The notes: a model not told the origin generated them from the letters alone. A DNA stretch of 64,000 nt from Methylobacterium sp. UNC378MF (GCF_900103195.1 NZ_FMWU01000016.1:62001-126000); one strand, 5' to 3'. Positions 18,601 through 26,479 are shown, counted from the first letter of the stretch. Made by a program: numbers and translations.

Positions 18601-20932
18601 TGCGCAGGGCGAGGACCGGGTTGGCCGGGAGGATCGGCAGGGTCAGGCTGCGCGACAGCGCCCGGCCGCCGGGCTCGCCGACCGCCAGCGTGATCTTCGC
18701 CTCCAGCGACCGCGGGGCCGCGACCTGGGGCACCGGCACCGTGACGGTGGCGTTGCCCTGCGCGTTCGTGGTGGCGTGGTCCTGCAGCTCCTGCGTCGCC
18801 GGCTCCATCGCCTCGTCGTCGAGACCGATGGCGTAGGCCTCCAGACCCTTGATGCCGCTCGTCGCGGCCGCCTGCACGGTCACGCTGCCCGACACGTCGA
18901 GATCGGCGCCCGAGGCGCCGTAGAGGTAGCGGGCGGCGACGTCGACCTGCGCGGCCTCGCCCCGGTTCAGGGCCGCCTGCCGGGCCTTGAGGGTCACCTC
19001 CAGCCGCTCGGGGACGTAATCCTCCACGAGGAAGCTGGTCTCGCCGATCGCGGGCGCCTTCGGGTCCGTGTAGGCGGAGACCCGCCACGTGCCGTGCATC
19101 GCCCCCGACAGGAGCGGCAGCGGCAGGGCCCGCCCGCCGAGCCCCTGGTCGGGCACCGAGACGCGCCGGTACTCGACGCCGTCCGGCCGCTTGACCACCA
19201 GGGTCAGCGGCAGATCCGGCACGGCGGCGCCGCGGGGATCGCGCAGCAGGGCGGTGAGCTGGACGGTCTCGCCCGTGCGGTAGACCCCGCGCTCCGGGAA
19301 CAGGTAGGCGTCGAGGCCGCCGGTCTCGGGCCGTCCCTTCACGCCGCGGTCGGTGAGGTCGAAGGCGCCGAGGTTGAGGTCGAGGAAGCCGTAATCGCCG
19401 CCCGCCTGGGCGACCACGAGGCTCGGCGCCAGGCCGCCCTCCCCGCGGGCCAGCCCCGGATCGAAGGCGGCATGTCCCTGCGAATCCGTGGTCCGCGTGC
19501 CCAGCACCTCGTTGTTGCGGGCGATCAGCCGGATCTCGGCGCCCGCCATCACCTGCGCGGAGGCGAGCGAGCGCAGGACCACGTTGACCCCGTCCCGGCC
19601 CTTTGTGGCGGTGAGCCCGAGGTCCGAGACCACGAACCATTGGGTCGCCTGGGTGTCGTACTCCTCGTCGGACGCGGCCACGCCCGAGGGGCGGGCCAGC
19701 ATCACGTAGAGGCCGGGCTCCAGCTTGCCCACGGCCTGCAGCACCGGGAAGGCGGTGACGGCCTCCTGGTTCACGTCGGCCTTGGCGGTGTCGAGGGTGC
19801 CCTTCCAGACGCGCTGGCCCTTCTCGGACGCGATCGTCCGGGCGGTGGAACCGCTGAGCTGGCCCAGGAAATCCTCGGAGCGCAGGGTCGGCAGCAGGCC
19901 GCGGTCGCCGATCCGCAGCACCTCGACGTCGAGCTTCGGCGCGTTCACCGAGACCAGGGGCACGCCTGCCTGCCCGGTCCGGGGCAGGACGTAGTTGCGG
20001 CCGGTGAAGCGCACCTGGGGAGCGCGGTCGCGGACGTAGATCTCGTAATCGGCGGCCTTGAGCAGGCTCTCGCCGACGGCCGAAGGCAGGCCCTGGCGGA
20101 CCACGATGGCGTAGCGGCCGCCGTGCTTGAGCCCGTCGACGCAGACCTGGGAGCCCTCCCCGGTCACGGCGGCCGCGCTGCTGCCCGACACGGCGACGAA
20201 GGGCGCGTAGTCGGTCTTGGGCTTGATCGCGTCCGAGAAGGTGAAGCAGGCCCGCGGGGCGGCCGCGTCGGAATCGACCTTGTAGTCGAGGATGCGGAAG
20301 CCGTGCTCCGCCCGCAGGGTCTCGTAGGTCTCGCGGACCGCACCGGTCTCGGCCAAAGCGAGGCTCGCCGCGTAGGCGTCGAGCGCCGGCCGCCAGGATT
20401 CCTGCTCGGCCTCCGCGGCGCCGAGCGCGGCCAGCGCCGCCGCGGCGTCGGCGGCCGTGCCGGCGCGCTCGTAGGCGCGGTAGGCGGCGGCCGTCACCCG
20501 CCCGCGCAGGCGCGACCGGCCCTGGTAGTCGTTGTCCTCGAGCGCCCCCAGGGCCGCCGCGGTCCCGCGGGCGTAGGCCTGCCAGTTGCGCCCGTCGCCC
20601 GGGTCGGCCGCCACCGCGGCGGTGAGCGGCGCCAACGCCTCGTCCGGCTTGTCGGCCGCGAGCAGGGCCAGCCCGGTGGCGCGGGACTGGCCGGCGGGCC
20701 GGAGCGGGCCCCTGGCCTCCGCCTTAAGCGCGGTCTCCAGGCGGACCGCCGCGCTGGCGAGATCGGGCCGGACGAAGGTCCTGGTGAACGGCGCGGCGAC
20801 GGCCGTGACCGGCCGGGGCGCGGTGCGGGCTGTCGGCGGGGACTGGGCGAGCGGGGTCTGGGCGAGGGCCGGATTTCCCGCGATCCCTCCGAGGAGCGCC
20901 AGGGCACCCGCGAGCCGTCCGAGCCGCGCCAT
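15626..20932 (-). CDS. Bacterial alpha-2-macroglobulin (periplasmic, with thioester motif)
   Basis: The 1768-residue product has a signal peptide (MARLGRLAGALALLGG to ALAQT) without a lipobox Cys, so it is expected to be soluble in the periplasm. It contains repeated beta-rich macroglobulin domains, a bait-like region, the segment GTWRVSAYTDPKAP typical of MG domains, and the thioester motif GCSEQ at about residues 1316-1320, followed by alpha-helical terpenoid-like repeats. The family traps proteases that breach the outer membrane. Most bacterial copies sit beside pbpC (PBP1C); none is found here. The ATG at 20932 has the ribosome site GAGGAA; an upstream TTG does not. Confidence 0.92.
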   Translation of the reverse strand: MARLGRLAGALALLGGIAGNPALAQTPLAQSPPTARTAPRPVTAVAAPFTRTFVRPDLASAAVRLETALKAEARGPLRPAGQSRATGLALLAADKPDEALAPLTAAVAADPGDGRNWQAYARGTAAALGALEDNDYQGRSRLRGRVTAAAYRAYERAGTAADAAAALAALGAAEAEQESWRPALDAYAASLALAETGAVRETYETLRAEHGFRILDYKVDSDAAAPRACFTFSDAIKPKTDYAPFVAVSGSSAAAVTGEGSQVCVDGLKHGGRYAIVVRQGLPSAVGESLLKAADYEIYVRDRAPQVRFTGRNYVLPRTGQAGVPLVSVNAPKLDVEVLRIGDRGLLPTLRSEDFLGQLSGSTARTIASEKGQRVWKGTLDTAKADVNQEAVTAFPVLQAVGKLEPGLYVMLARPSGVAASDEEYDTQATQWFVVSDLGLTATKGRDGVNVVLRSLASAQVMAGAEIRLIARNNEVLGTRTTDSQGHAAFDPGLARGEGGLAPSLVVAQAGGDYGFLDLNLGAFDLTDRGVKGRPETGGLDAYLFPERGVYRTGETVQLTALLRDPRGAAVPDLPLTLVVKRPDGVEYRRVSVPDQGLGGRALPLPLLSGAMHGTWRVSAYTDPKAPAIGETSFLVEDYVPERLEVTLKARQAALNRGEAAQVDVAARYLYGASGADLDVSGSVTVQAAATSGIKGLEAYAIGLDDEAMEPATQELQDHATTNAQGNATVTVPVPQVAAPRSLEAKITLAVGEPGGRALSRSLTLPILPANPVLALRKGFTDLKEGGIAGFDVVFASPDGALLARPGVSWTLSRIDSSYQWYRADGRWSFEAVKSARRIASGTVDLKAAGPSRIEAPVGLGRYRLEVSTAGAPEATASLGFEVGWGGSETAEAPDLLDLTLDKAAYAAGDTLRAKLSPKFKGQASLMVVSDRVQQTLEVSVPEGGTTVSIPVKAEWGAGAYLVATAYRPLDQAAKRLPGRALGLAWFSVDRERRSLGVALKAPERARPRQDLPLPVQLTGLKAGEPARITVALVDVGILNLTRYAAPDPTQYFLGQRALGPEVRDLYGYLIDGMQGSAGAIRSGGDAGGGELADSPPTQAPLALYSGVVTVGPDGTASVTFPIPAFNGTGRVMVTAWSGDRVGQAQADVIIRDPVVLSATLPRFLDTGDRSRLFVALDNVEGQAGEYTVNLSPSGPVVVGASALRQTLRLEAGAKGQFAIPLTAAGPGTARLDLALSGPGLPAALNQSFALGISPGTGALLRRSVRSLAPGAGLTLTSDLLADLQPGTGSVSLSATALPGVDVAALLRALDRYPYGCSEQVVSRAMPLLYVNKLAALEKLALDNGADDRVRESIERLLARQDSSGDFGLWSAQGSSDLWLDAYVTDFLTRARERNFAVPQKAFAQALDYLRNAVANATEVRNGGADLAYAAYVLARNGRPVMGDLRYLADTKIGDFSSALGRAQLAAALALLGDRGRAAKTMDSALTVLRAERDKGLYRADYGSRLRDGAGLITLAAESGLAQGALGPVAAVLGEEQQADRSTSTQENAWMVLAAESLSNEAGALSFTVDGAPQTGMLARVYRETALGDRGVQLTNTGRSPVQVAVTVNGSPLVPEPAAQQGYTIERSFRRLDGSTVDPAGGLRQNDRLVVVLKVTEAKAEAARLLLVDPLPAGLEIDNPKLLDADALQGLAFAKSDVQPVHTEFRDDRFVAAYDRDPSQSAFFTVAYTVRAVSPGTYVHPGATVEDMYRPARFGRTASGSVTVGAAK

Positions 20933-21059
20933 CAGCCTGTTCCTCACCCGCCTTAACCCCAATGATTCGCCTCGGGTCCCGTCGCGCGGGAGCCTAGCAC
21001 CGGCGGTCGGTGTCGCAACGCTCCAGGCCGCGAGGCTCTGCCCGGCCTCGCGCCGAGGT

Positions 21060-21359
21060 TCAGAACGCCTTCAGCACCTGCTCGGCGTGCTCGACGGCGA
21101 CCGGTCCCGCGAAACAGTGAGAGACCAGGGCGCGGTAATCCTGCCAGGGCTGCGAGCCGGTGAAGTCTTTGGTGTGGGCCTCCAGCGTGTCCCAGTGGAT
21201 CAGCAGCCGGTAGCGCTGCGGGTGCTCGATGGAGCGCCGGACCTCGAAGTGCCGGCAGCCCTTGGCCTGCTTGAAGATCGCCGAGGCCTCGGCGATGCCC
21301 TTCTCGAACTCGGCCTCCAGGCCGGGCTTGATCTCGATCTGCGCGATTTCGAGGATCAT
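21060..21359 (-). CDS. Antibiotic biosynthesis monooxygenase (ABM) domain protein
   Basis: This 99-residue protein is a single ferredoxin-like alpha+beta barrel of the ABM/dimeric type: ILEIAQIEIKPGLEAEFE, then CRHFEVRRSIEHPQRY, LLIHWDTLEAHTKDF and a final helix. Family members act as small monooxygenases (quinol or heme related) or as dimeric binding proteins; the sequence does not settle which. It is transcribed the same way as the KdoO gene, 16 bases after that stop, and may be in one operon with it. Confidence 0.82.
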   Translation of the reverse strand: MILEIAQIEIKPGLEAEFEKGIAEASAIFKQAKGCRHFEVRRSIEHPQRYRLLIHWDTLEAHTKDFTGSQPWQDYRALVSHCFAGPVAVEHAEQVLKAF

Positions 21360-21375
21360 CGGTGCGGTTCCTGTC

Positions 21376-22260
21376 TCAGGTGCGAAGGGCGCGGCCGAGC
21401 TTGGCCGCCAGAATGCGCTGCGGGCTTAAGGTGGGGTCGGCCTGGGCGGCGACCGGCAGGTAGGCGGTCTGCTCCAGCATGTAGCGGCCGCCCATGGCCC
21501 CGTGCATCACAAGGTCCGAGAAGGTCACCCAGGTCTCGCCCGGGCGGAACTCCACGTCGGCCTGGGGGGCCGACGCCTGATAGGTCTCGTCCCGCTTGAG
21601 GGCGTCATGCAGGTGCAGCATCAGGTGGTCGTACTCCGAGCGGCGGGCCTTGGTGATGCGCAAAGCCGCGAGCAGGCGCGCCGAGAGCGGCGCGTAGCCC
21701 GGCAGCCGCGGCAGAAACTTCTCCGCCATCGACCCGAAATCCTCGCCGACCCGCCAGCGGCGCGGCTCGCCCGCGGGGTTGATGTTGCGGAACACCCGCA
21801 GGATCCGCCTCTCGCCGATCGGGTTCGACGGGAAGGCGTCGACGTGCAGGCGCGTGTCGTCGCGCCGCCAGCTCAGCTTACGCCGGTCGACGTCGAAGGG
21901 CCGGTAGGAGGTGCCGGCAAGCGTCACGCGATCGCGATATTCGGGCAGGTACGTGCCGATCAGGTCCCGGGCGAAGGCGCGGTAGCGGATCAGGAGCTGG
22001 CGCAGGGCCTCCTGCTCCTCCGGCGTGCCGGCCGCGCCGCGCAGCTCCGCGGCTTCACCGCGGATGTTGACGTTCTTGGCCCTGCCGTCCGCGAAGGGCC
22101 GCTCGGTGAACCGGCGCTCGAAGTCGCTGAACGGAAACGGCAGGTCCGGGAATAGCAGAACCGCCCCGGCTTCGAGTTCCCGCGCCAGGGAGCCGGGCGT
22201 CTCGCCGGGGGCAATTCTGCGGATCGGACTGATCATCGTCTGCGCGCCGGCTGCCGTCAC
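21376..22260 (-). CDS. kdoO: Kdo 3-hydroxylase (KdoO family)
   Basis: The 294-residue protein matches the Kdo hydroxylase family throughout. It has SWRRDDTRLHVDAFPSNP with the iron-binding HxD, a distal SDLVMHGAMGGRYMLEQT with the second His, and a basic LRVFRNINPAGEPRRWRVGE region. KdoO is an Fe(II)/2-oxoglutarate-dependent enzyme that hydroxylates Kdo of lipid A-Kdo2 at C3 to give Ko, altering the LPS inner core. A GTG at 22260 has a well spaced GGGAG site; an ATG at 22236 is the alternative. It is divergent from the small HTH gene. Confidence 0.88.
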   Translation of the reverse strand: MTAAGAQTMISPIRRIAPGETPGSLARELEAGAVLLFPDLPFPFSDFERRFTERPFADGRAKNVNIRGEAAELRGAAGTPEEQEALRQLLIRYRAFARDLIGTYLPEYRDRVTLAGTSYRPFDVDRRKLSWRRDDTRLHVDAFPSNPIGERRILRVFRNINPAGEPRRWRVGEDFGSMAEKFLPRLPGYAPLSARLLAALRITKARRSEYDHLMLHLHDALKRDETYQASAPQADVEFRPGETWVTFSDLVMHGAMGGRYMLEQTAYLPVAAQADPTLSPQRILAAKLGRALRT

Positions 22261-22442
22261 GATGCGGCTCCCTGTAGCGGAGCCGCCGGGGGGAGGCCAG
22301 CGCCGCGCATTTCCGGTGGACGACCGGTGTCATCCACCGGCTCGGCGGAAGGCGCCGACCCGATCGGCTTGCGCAACCGCTTCGTTCCCGGCACGTTCCT
22401 CGGCCAGTACCCGGCCCGAGAGCCCGGCGGAGGATTGCGCCG

Positions 22443-22892
22443 ATGGCGACGTTGAAGGAATTCGAGGAAGCCCTGCGCGAGCACGGCATGAACATGGCGC
22501 TGGCGCTCCTGGAGCGCCTGCGCGAGCGCGACCGCGCGACCCGGACGGTGAAGCCCGCCCGGCGGCTGACCGGCCAGAAGATGACGCCGGAACTCGCCCG
22601 GGCGATCCTGGACCTGCACGCTACGACCGGCATGACCCAGCAGGAGATCGCCTTCAAGGTCGGCGTCAACCAGGGCCGCGTGAACGAGGTGATCAAGCGC
22701 GGCAAGTGGTTGACCGACGACCCGAACGCCCCGGAGGCTGTGGCCCGCGACAAGGCGGTGGCCCGGATGCGCGGCGACCCGAAGCCCAAGAAGGCCGCCG
22801 CTGCCCGCCCCGCCTCCGCGCGCGCCAAGGAGCGCAAGGCCGCGCCGCCCAAGGCGCGCAACCAGGGTCAGCTGGCGCTGGGGGATCTCTGA
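22443..22892 (+). CDS. Small helix-turn-helix protein, unknown targets
   Basis: The 149-residue product has a helix-turn-helix around residues 48-85 (TPELARAILDLHATT, then MTQQEIAFKVGVNQGRVNEV). It ends in a Lys/Ala/Arg-rich tail (about 105-140) that resembles a nonspecific nucleic-acid-binding extension. A GGAGG site lies 9 bases before the ATG. The HTH resembles those of Tn3-like resolvases and small phage regulators but the rest has no recombinase domain. Repeat copy D follows 17 bases after the stop. The function is not recognised. Confidence 0.8.
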   Translation: MATLKEFEEALREHGMNMALALLERLRERDRATRTVKPARRLTGQKMTPELARAILDLHATTGMTQQEIAFKVGVNQGRVNEVIKRGKWLTDDPNAPEAVARDKAVARMRGDPKPKKAAAARPASARAKERKAAPPKARNQGQLALGDL

Positions 22893-22909
22893 GGGGCTGC
22901 CGCGGCGCC

Positions 22910-22999
22910 CGTCCTTGCGAGCGGAGCGAAGCAATCCAGCGTCGCCACGCTCAGCGAGGTCTCGCGGCCCTGGGTTGCTTCGCTCCGCTCGCGAAGACG
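22910..22999. repeat. Dispersed inverted-repeat element, copy D
   Basis: This is the best-preserved copy: cgagcggagcgaagcaatcc on the left is inverted almost exactly as gggttgcttcgctccgctcg on the right. It lies between the convergent HTH gene and the OlsB-like gene. Confidence 0.88.
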
Positions 23000-23030
23000 A
23001 GGCGGCCCCTCGATCCCGATTGCCTGGCTC

Positions 23031-24026
23031 TCACCCCGCCGGCGCGAAATGGCCCCGGTAGCGCGCGCCGATCACCTCGACCGGCAGCGCGACGAACACG
23101 TCCGTCGTGCCGAACTGACGGTCGATCACCGCGCCGTCGCCGAAGGTGGCGCCGAGGCGCAGGTAGCCCTTGATCAGGGGCGGCAGCGCCTGCAGGGCGG
23201 CCTTGGCGTCCACCGCCTCGCGCGACATCCGGTCCATCGCCACCGCCCGCTCCGGCAGCGCCCGGGCCCGCCAGCCCTCCGGCGCGCGGGCGTGGTGGTG
23301 CAGGAAGGCGAGCGGCAGCGCCAGCCGGTCCGGATCGGTGCCCTCCAGACTGGCGCAGCCGATCAGCGCGTCGATCCGGTGGTGCAGGACGTAGGCGTAG
23401 ATCCCCTGCCACAGCAGCTCGACGGTGCGCTTGCCCCGGTAGGGCTTGAGCACGCAGGACCGGCCGAGCTCCAAGAGCCGCCGGTGCCCCTGCGCGGCCA
23501 TGAGCGGCGCGAGGTCGTACTCGCCCTCGGAATAGAAGCCGCTGTGCCGCTCGGCCACCTCGCCGCGCAGCAGCCGGTAGGTGCCGACGACCTTCGGGCG
23601 CGGCTCGACGAAAGGCTTCTTCCGCTTCGCCGCGTGGTCGAGGACGAGGAGGTGGTCGCAGACCGCGTCGTAGCCGTCGACGTCGCGGCGGGACAGGGCG
23701 GCGAGCCCGGAGGGCACCGCCGACATCTCCTCGTAGAAGACCTTGTAGCGCAGCCGCTGGGCCCGCCGGATCTCGGATTTCCGTGTCGCCAGCCGGACCT
23801 CCAGGCTGCCGATGCGGCCGAGGCTGCGCCCTTCGAACGGCTCGGGCAGGCGGATCGCCCGCTCCGCCGAGAGCACGTCGTCGATTCCGCCCGCGCCCTC
23901 GACGCCCGGCAGCGGGATCGACCGGCGGCGCAGCTTGGCGATCGGCGCGCCGACGCCCCATTGCACGCCCTTGTGCCAGCCGGCTCCGAGCGCGCTGTAG
24001 GCTCCGCGGGCGAGATTGGCGACCAT
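23031..24026 (-). CDS. olsB: OlsB-like GNAT N-acyltransferase (ornithine lipid synthesis)
   Basis: The 331-residue protein carries the GNAT/hemolysin-like acyltransferase domain: EIRRAQRLRYKVFYEEMSA, DGYDAVCDHLLVLD, VGTYRLLRG, LELGRSCVLKPYRGKR and GCASLEGTDP are all family landmarks. OlsB transfers a 3-hydroxyacyl chain from acyl carrier protein to ornithine, the first step in ornithine lipids, which are phosphate-free membrane lipids. The partner OlsA is not adjacent. ATG 24026 (MVANLARG) with a GGAG site is preferred over an upstream GTG. Other acyl-transfer substrates are possible for this family. Confidence 0.8.
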   Translation of the reverse strand: MVANLARGAYSALGAGWHKGVQWGVGAPIAKLRRRSIPLPGVEGAGGIDDVLSAERAIRLPEPFEGRSLGRIGSLEVRLATRKSEIRRAQRLRYKVFYEEMSAVPSGLAALSRRDVDGYDAVCDHLLVLDHAAKRKKPFVEPRPKVVGTYRLLRGEVAERHSGFYSEGEYDLAPLMAAQGHRRLLELGRSCVLKPYRGKRTVELLWQGIYAYVLHHRIDALIGCASLEGTDPDRLALPLAFLHHHARAPEGWRARALPERAVAMDRMSREAVDAKAALQALPPLIKGYLRLGATFGDGAVIDRQFGTTDVFVALPVEVIGARYRGHFAPAG

Positions 24027-24113
24027 GGTCGGGTTCACTCCGGGTGCGCGTCCGTGCACCGTCGAATCCGACAGAGAGCACGAAGGCCACACGCCATTAT
24101 GACAGCCGACGCG

Positions 24114-24142
24114 AGAAAGCGCCCCGGCCGGGGCCGGGGCGC
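24114..24142 (-). terminator. Hairpin terminator downstream of hsp20
   Basis: GCGCCCCGGC at 24119-24128 pairs perfectly with GCCGGGGCGC at 24133-24142 (loop CGGG). Read on the minus strand the hairpin is followed by TTTCTC, a weak U-tract. It lies about 45 bases past the hsp20 stop. Confidence 0.6.
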
Positions 24143-24186
24143 TCCAAGGGCCTGATGTGGACCTGCTTGTTCCGCGCGGGGCGGGA

Positions 24187-24669
24187 TCAGGCGGCCTGCT
24201 GGACCGCGTCCTTGCGGACGTCGCCCTCGATCACCGGGGCGCTGGGGCGCGCCGCCGAGGCGATCTCGATGCGACGGGGCTTCTTCGCCTCCGGGACCTC
24301 GCGGACGAGGTCGATGTGGAGGAGGCCGTTCTCAAGCGCCGCGCCCGTCACCTGGACGTGGTCGGCGAGCTGGAACCGGCGCTCGAAGGCGCGGGCCGCG
24401 ATGCCCTGGTGCAGGAACTCCGCCTTGCCCTCGGCCTTGCGCTCGCCCTTCAGCGTGAGCGCGTTCTCCCGCACCTCGATCGACAGGTCGGACTCGGTGA
24501 AGCCGGCGACCGCGACGGTGATGCGGTAGGCGTTCTCGCCGGTCCGCTCGATGTTGTAGGGCGGGTAGGTCGGGGCTGCCTCGGCGCTCGCGAACTGGTC
24601 GAGGGCGGAGAACAGGCGATCGAAGCCGACGGTGGAACGGTACAGGGGAGCGAGATCGAACTGACGCAT
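24187..24669 (-). CDS. Hsp20-family small heat shock protein
   Basis: The 160-residue product has an alpha-crystallin domain (about residues 35-130) with the segments PPYNIERTGENAYRITVAV, ENALTLKGERK, GIAARAFERRFQLADHV and the consensus GALENGLLHIDL. The N-terminus MRQFDLAPLYRSTVGFDRL is typical of IbpA/HspH-type proteins. These chaperones form oligomers that hold unfolded proteins for DnaK/ClpB. The start is fixed by MRQFDL and the GAGGAT ribosome site. Its upstream region carries an RpoH-type promoter and a three-hairpin thermometer that hides the ribosome site and AUG, so expression should rise with heat at two levels. Confidence 0.93.
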   Translation of the reverse strand: MRQFDLAPLYRSTVGFDRLFSALDQFASAEAAPTYPPYNIERTGENAYRITVAVAGFTESDLSIEVRENALTLKGERKAEGKAEFLHQGIAARAFERRFQLADHVQVTGAALENGLLHIDLVREVPEAKKPRRIEIASAARPSAPVIEGDVRKDAVQQAA

Positions 24670-24752
24670 GACATATCCTCGTCTGAGCAACATGCAATTC
24701 CGGTCCGCCCGATGGGCCGGACCCGTCTTTCGTGCCGCCTGACGGCCGGCAC
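24666..24752 (-). promoter_or_regulatory. ROSE-type RNA thermometer in the hsp20 leader
   Basis: The minus-strand leader can form three successive hairpins. Hairpin 1 is 24752-24732 (GTGCCG with CGGCAC). Hairpin 2 is 24723-24702 (GGTCC and GCCC with GGGC and GGACC, one bulged G). Hairpin 3 is 24695-24666, where GCATG pairs with CATGC spanning the AUG and the ROSE signature TTGCT faces the ribosome site AGGA across the loop. This architecture and the U(U/C)GCU-against-AGGA motif are the defining traits of ROSE elements of alphaproteobacterial small heat shock genes, which melt on heating. Function is inferred from structure. Confidence 0.85.
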
Positions 24753-24757
24753 AGACG

Positions 24758-24788
24758 AGATATCGGAGGGGGAAAATCGCGCTTCAAG
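24758..24788 (-). promoter_or_regulatory. RpoH (sigma-32) type promoter of hsp20
   Basis: On the minus strand CTTGAA (24788-24783) is followed after 17 bases by CGATATCT (24765-24758), preceded by CCCCCT. This matches the alphaproteobacterial heat-shock consensus CTTGAA plus a CCNNATNT-like -10. The predicted start near 24752 falls right at the first leader hairpin. Confidence 0.75.
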
Positions 24789-24865
24789 ACCCCGAGCGAT
24801 GGTGGGAAACCAGATTTTTTCGCTACGGTCGGAAGGTGGATCGGGCGGTGCACGGAGGCGCTGAG

Positions 24866-25909
24866 GTGAGGCCAGTGAGACGCTTCGACGGTGACACCGG
24901 GCGCGAGCCGCCGCTCCTGACCCTGCGCGGCACGCCCGACAATCCGGTCCCGCCGGGCGGCACGCTGATCGCGGTCGGGACGCGCGACGACTGCACCCTG
25001 CGGGCGGCCTACTGGCAGACGACGGCGCGCACCTGCCGGGGAACGGTCTGCCTGCTCCAGGGCCGGGCCGAGTTCATCGAGAAGTACTACGAGACGATCC
25101 ACGAGCTGCGCGCCCGGGGCTTCGCGGTCGTGGCCTTCGACTGGCGCGGCCAGGGCGAATCGGACCGGCGGGTGGACGATCCGCACAAGGGCCACGTCGC
25201 CCGGTTCGACGATTACCGCCTCGACCTGCGAGCCGTGACCGAGACGATCCTGGTGCCGCTGATGCCCGAGCCCCATGTCGGCCTCGCGCACTCCATGGGC
25301 GGGTGCGTCGCCCTCCTCGCGGCCCTCGACGGCTCGCTGCCATTCCGGCGGCTCGTAGCCCTGGCGCCGATGCTGTCGATCCGGATGGTGCGCTGGCCGG
25401 CCGGCGCCGCGATCCTGTCGCGAGGTCTGCAGCGGCTCGGCCTCGGGAGCCGCTACATCCCGTTCGGCAAGCCGGTCTCGATCGCCACCAACCCGTACGC
25501 GGGCAACCGCCTGTCGCGCGACCCAGTCCGCTACGCCCGCAACGCCGCGGCGGCCCGGCAGGTCGGCGCCGGCGCGGTCGGCGACCCGACGATCGCGTGG
25601 CTCGCCGAGGCCTTCCGGGCGATGGCGCGGCTGCGTGACCCGCGGGCGGCGCCGCGGATCACGCTGCCGACCCTGATCGTCGCGGCGGGCGCCGATCCGG
25701 TCTGCGGAACCACGGACATCGAGCGCTTCGCCGCCCGGCTGAAGGCCGGCCATATCCTGGTCCTGCCGGATTCCCGGCACGAGATCCTGACCGAGCGCGA
25801 CGCGATCCGGCAGGATTTCTGGGCCGCTTTCGAGGCCTTCGTACCGGGCTCGCCCCTGCCGACCCACGCGGAGGTCGAGACGCACGCCGTCGCGGTGCCG
25901 GTCGCCTGA
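24866..25909 (+). CDS. Alpha/beta hydrolase, lysophospholipase-like
   Basis: The 347-residue protein has the serine aminopeptidase/lysophospholipase L2 fold. It shows CLLQGRAEFIEKYYETI, then VAFDWRGQGESDR, the nucleophile elbow GLAHSMGGCVALL, an Asp segment in IVAAGADPVCGTTD, and the catalytic His in LPDSRHEILTERD. It probably cleaves lysophospholipids or monoacylglycerols at the inner membrane or in the cytoplasm. The GTG at 24866 is chosen for its GGAGG site 8 bases upstream; a GTG at 24836 is in frame but has none. It ends five bases from the convergent sixA stop. Confidence 0.87.
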   Translation: MRPVRRFDGDTGREPPLLTLRGTPDNPVPPGGTLIAVGTRDDCTLRAAYWQTTARTCRGTVCLLQGRAEFIEKYYETIHELRARGFAVVAFDWRGQGESDRRVDDPHKGHVARFDDYRLDLRAVTETILVPLMPEPHVGLAHSMGGCVALLAALDGSLPFRRLVALAPMLSIRMVRWPAGAAILSRGLQRLGLGSRYIPFGKPVSIATNPYAGNRLSRDPVRYARNAAAARQVGAGAVGDPTIAWLAEAFRAMARLRDPRAAPRITLPTLIVAAGADPVCGTTDIERFAARLKAGHILVLPDSRHEILTERDAIRQDFWAAFEAFVPGSPLPTHAEVETHAVAVPVA

Positions 25910-25913
25910 GGCG

Positions 25914-26438
25914 TCAGCCTCCGAGACCCGGGTCGATGTCCCGGGGGCGCACGTACCGGTCGAGGCGTCCGCGGCCCGGCGCGAGCTCCGCCCAGTGGTC
26001 GCCGTCGAAGTCGATCACCGCGAAGGCCGCCGTCGGGAATTCCAGGGCCAGCCGGTCCCGGGCCGCCCGCGGCCCCGACCCCGCGAGCGCCACCGCGAGG
26101 TCGCCGAGGCCCGGATTGTGGCCGACCACGATCAGCGTGGCGGCTGAATCGGGCGCCTGCCGGATCACCCCGAGGATCCGATTCGTCGGCGCCTCGTAGA
26201 TTTCGGATTGCCAGCGCGTCTCGGGGCTGCCGAGGGCGGCCTCCATCGCGGCCCAGGTCTCGCGGGTCCGCGAAGCAGTGGAGACCAGGGCGAGATCCGG
26301 GCACAGGCCCTCGCGGGCGAGGTGGGCGCCCACCGCCGGGGCGGCCCGTTTCCCGCGGTCGTTGAGCGAGCGCTCGTGGTCGGCCCCGCCCGGCGGGCGG
26401 TCGGACTTGGCGTGCCGCAGCAGGATCAGCCTGCGCAT
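25914..26438 (-). CDS. sixA: SixA-type phosphohistidine phosphatase
   Basis: This 174-residue histidine phosphatase begins RRLILLRHAKSD, with the catalytic RHA triad start, has LVSTASRTRETW and the second catalytic His in LIVVGHNPGLGDL. SixA removes phosphate from histidine residues of HPt domains, or from the nitrogen-PTS phosphocarrier NPr. The length and lack of additional domains match SixA rather than phosphoglycerate mutase. The ATG at 26438 matches the conserved start; it is convergent with the hydrolase gene. Confidence 0.87.
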   Translation of the reverse strand: MRRLILLRHAKSDRPPGGADHERSLNDRGKRAAPAVGAHLAREGLCPDLALVSTASRTRETWAAMEAALGSPETRWQSEIYEAPTNRILGVIRQAPDSAATLIVVGHNPGLGDLAVALAGSGPRAARDRLALEFPTAAFAVIDFDGDHWAELAPGRGRLDRYVRPRDIDPGLGG

Positions 26439-26479
26439 GAGCGAACCTCTGACGCGAATCGTGGGCCGGCCTCGGGGCT

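Noticed and set aside
15630..19640. 1336-residue frame overlapping the alpha-2-macroglobulin gene
   Set aside because: It is a frame-shifted shadow, Arg/Pro/Gly-rich; the A2M frame has the signal peptide and thioester motif.
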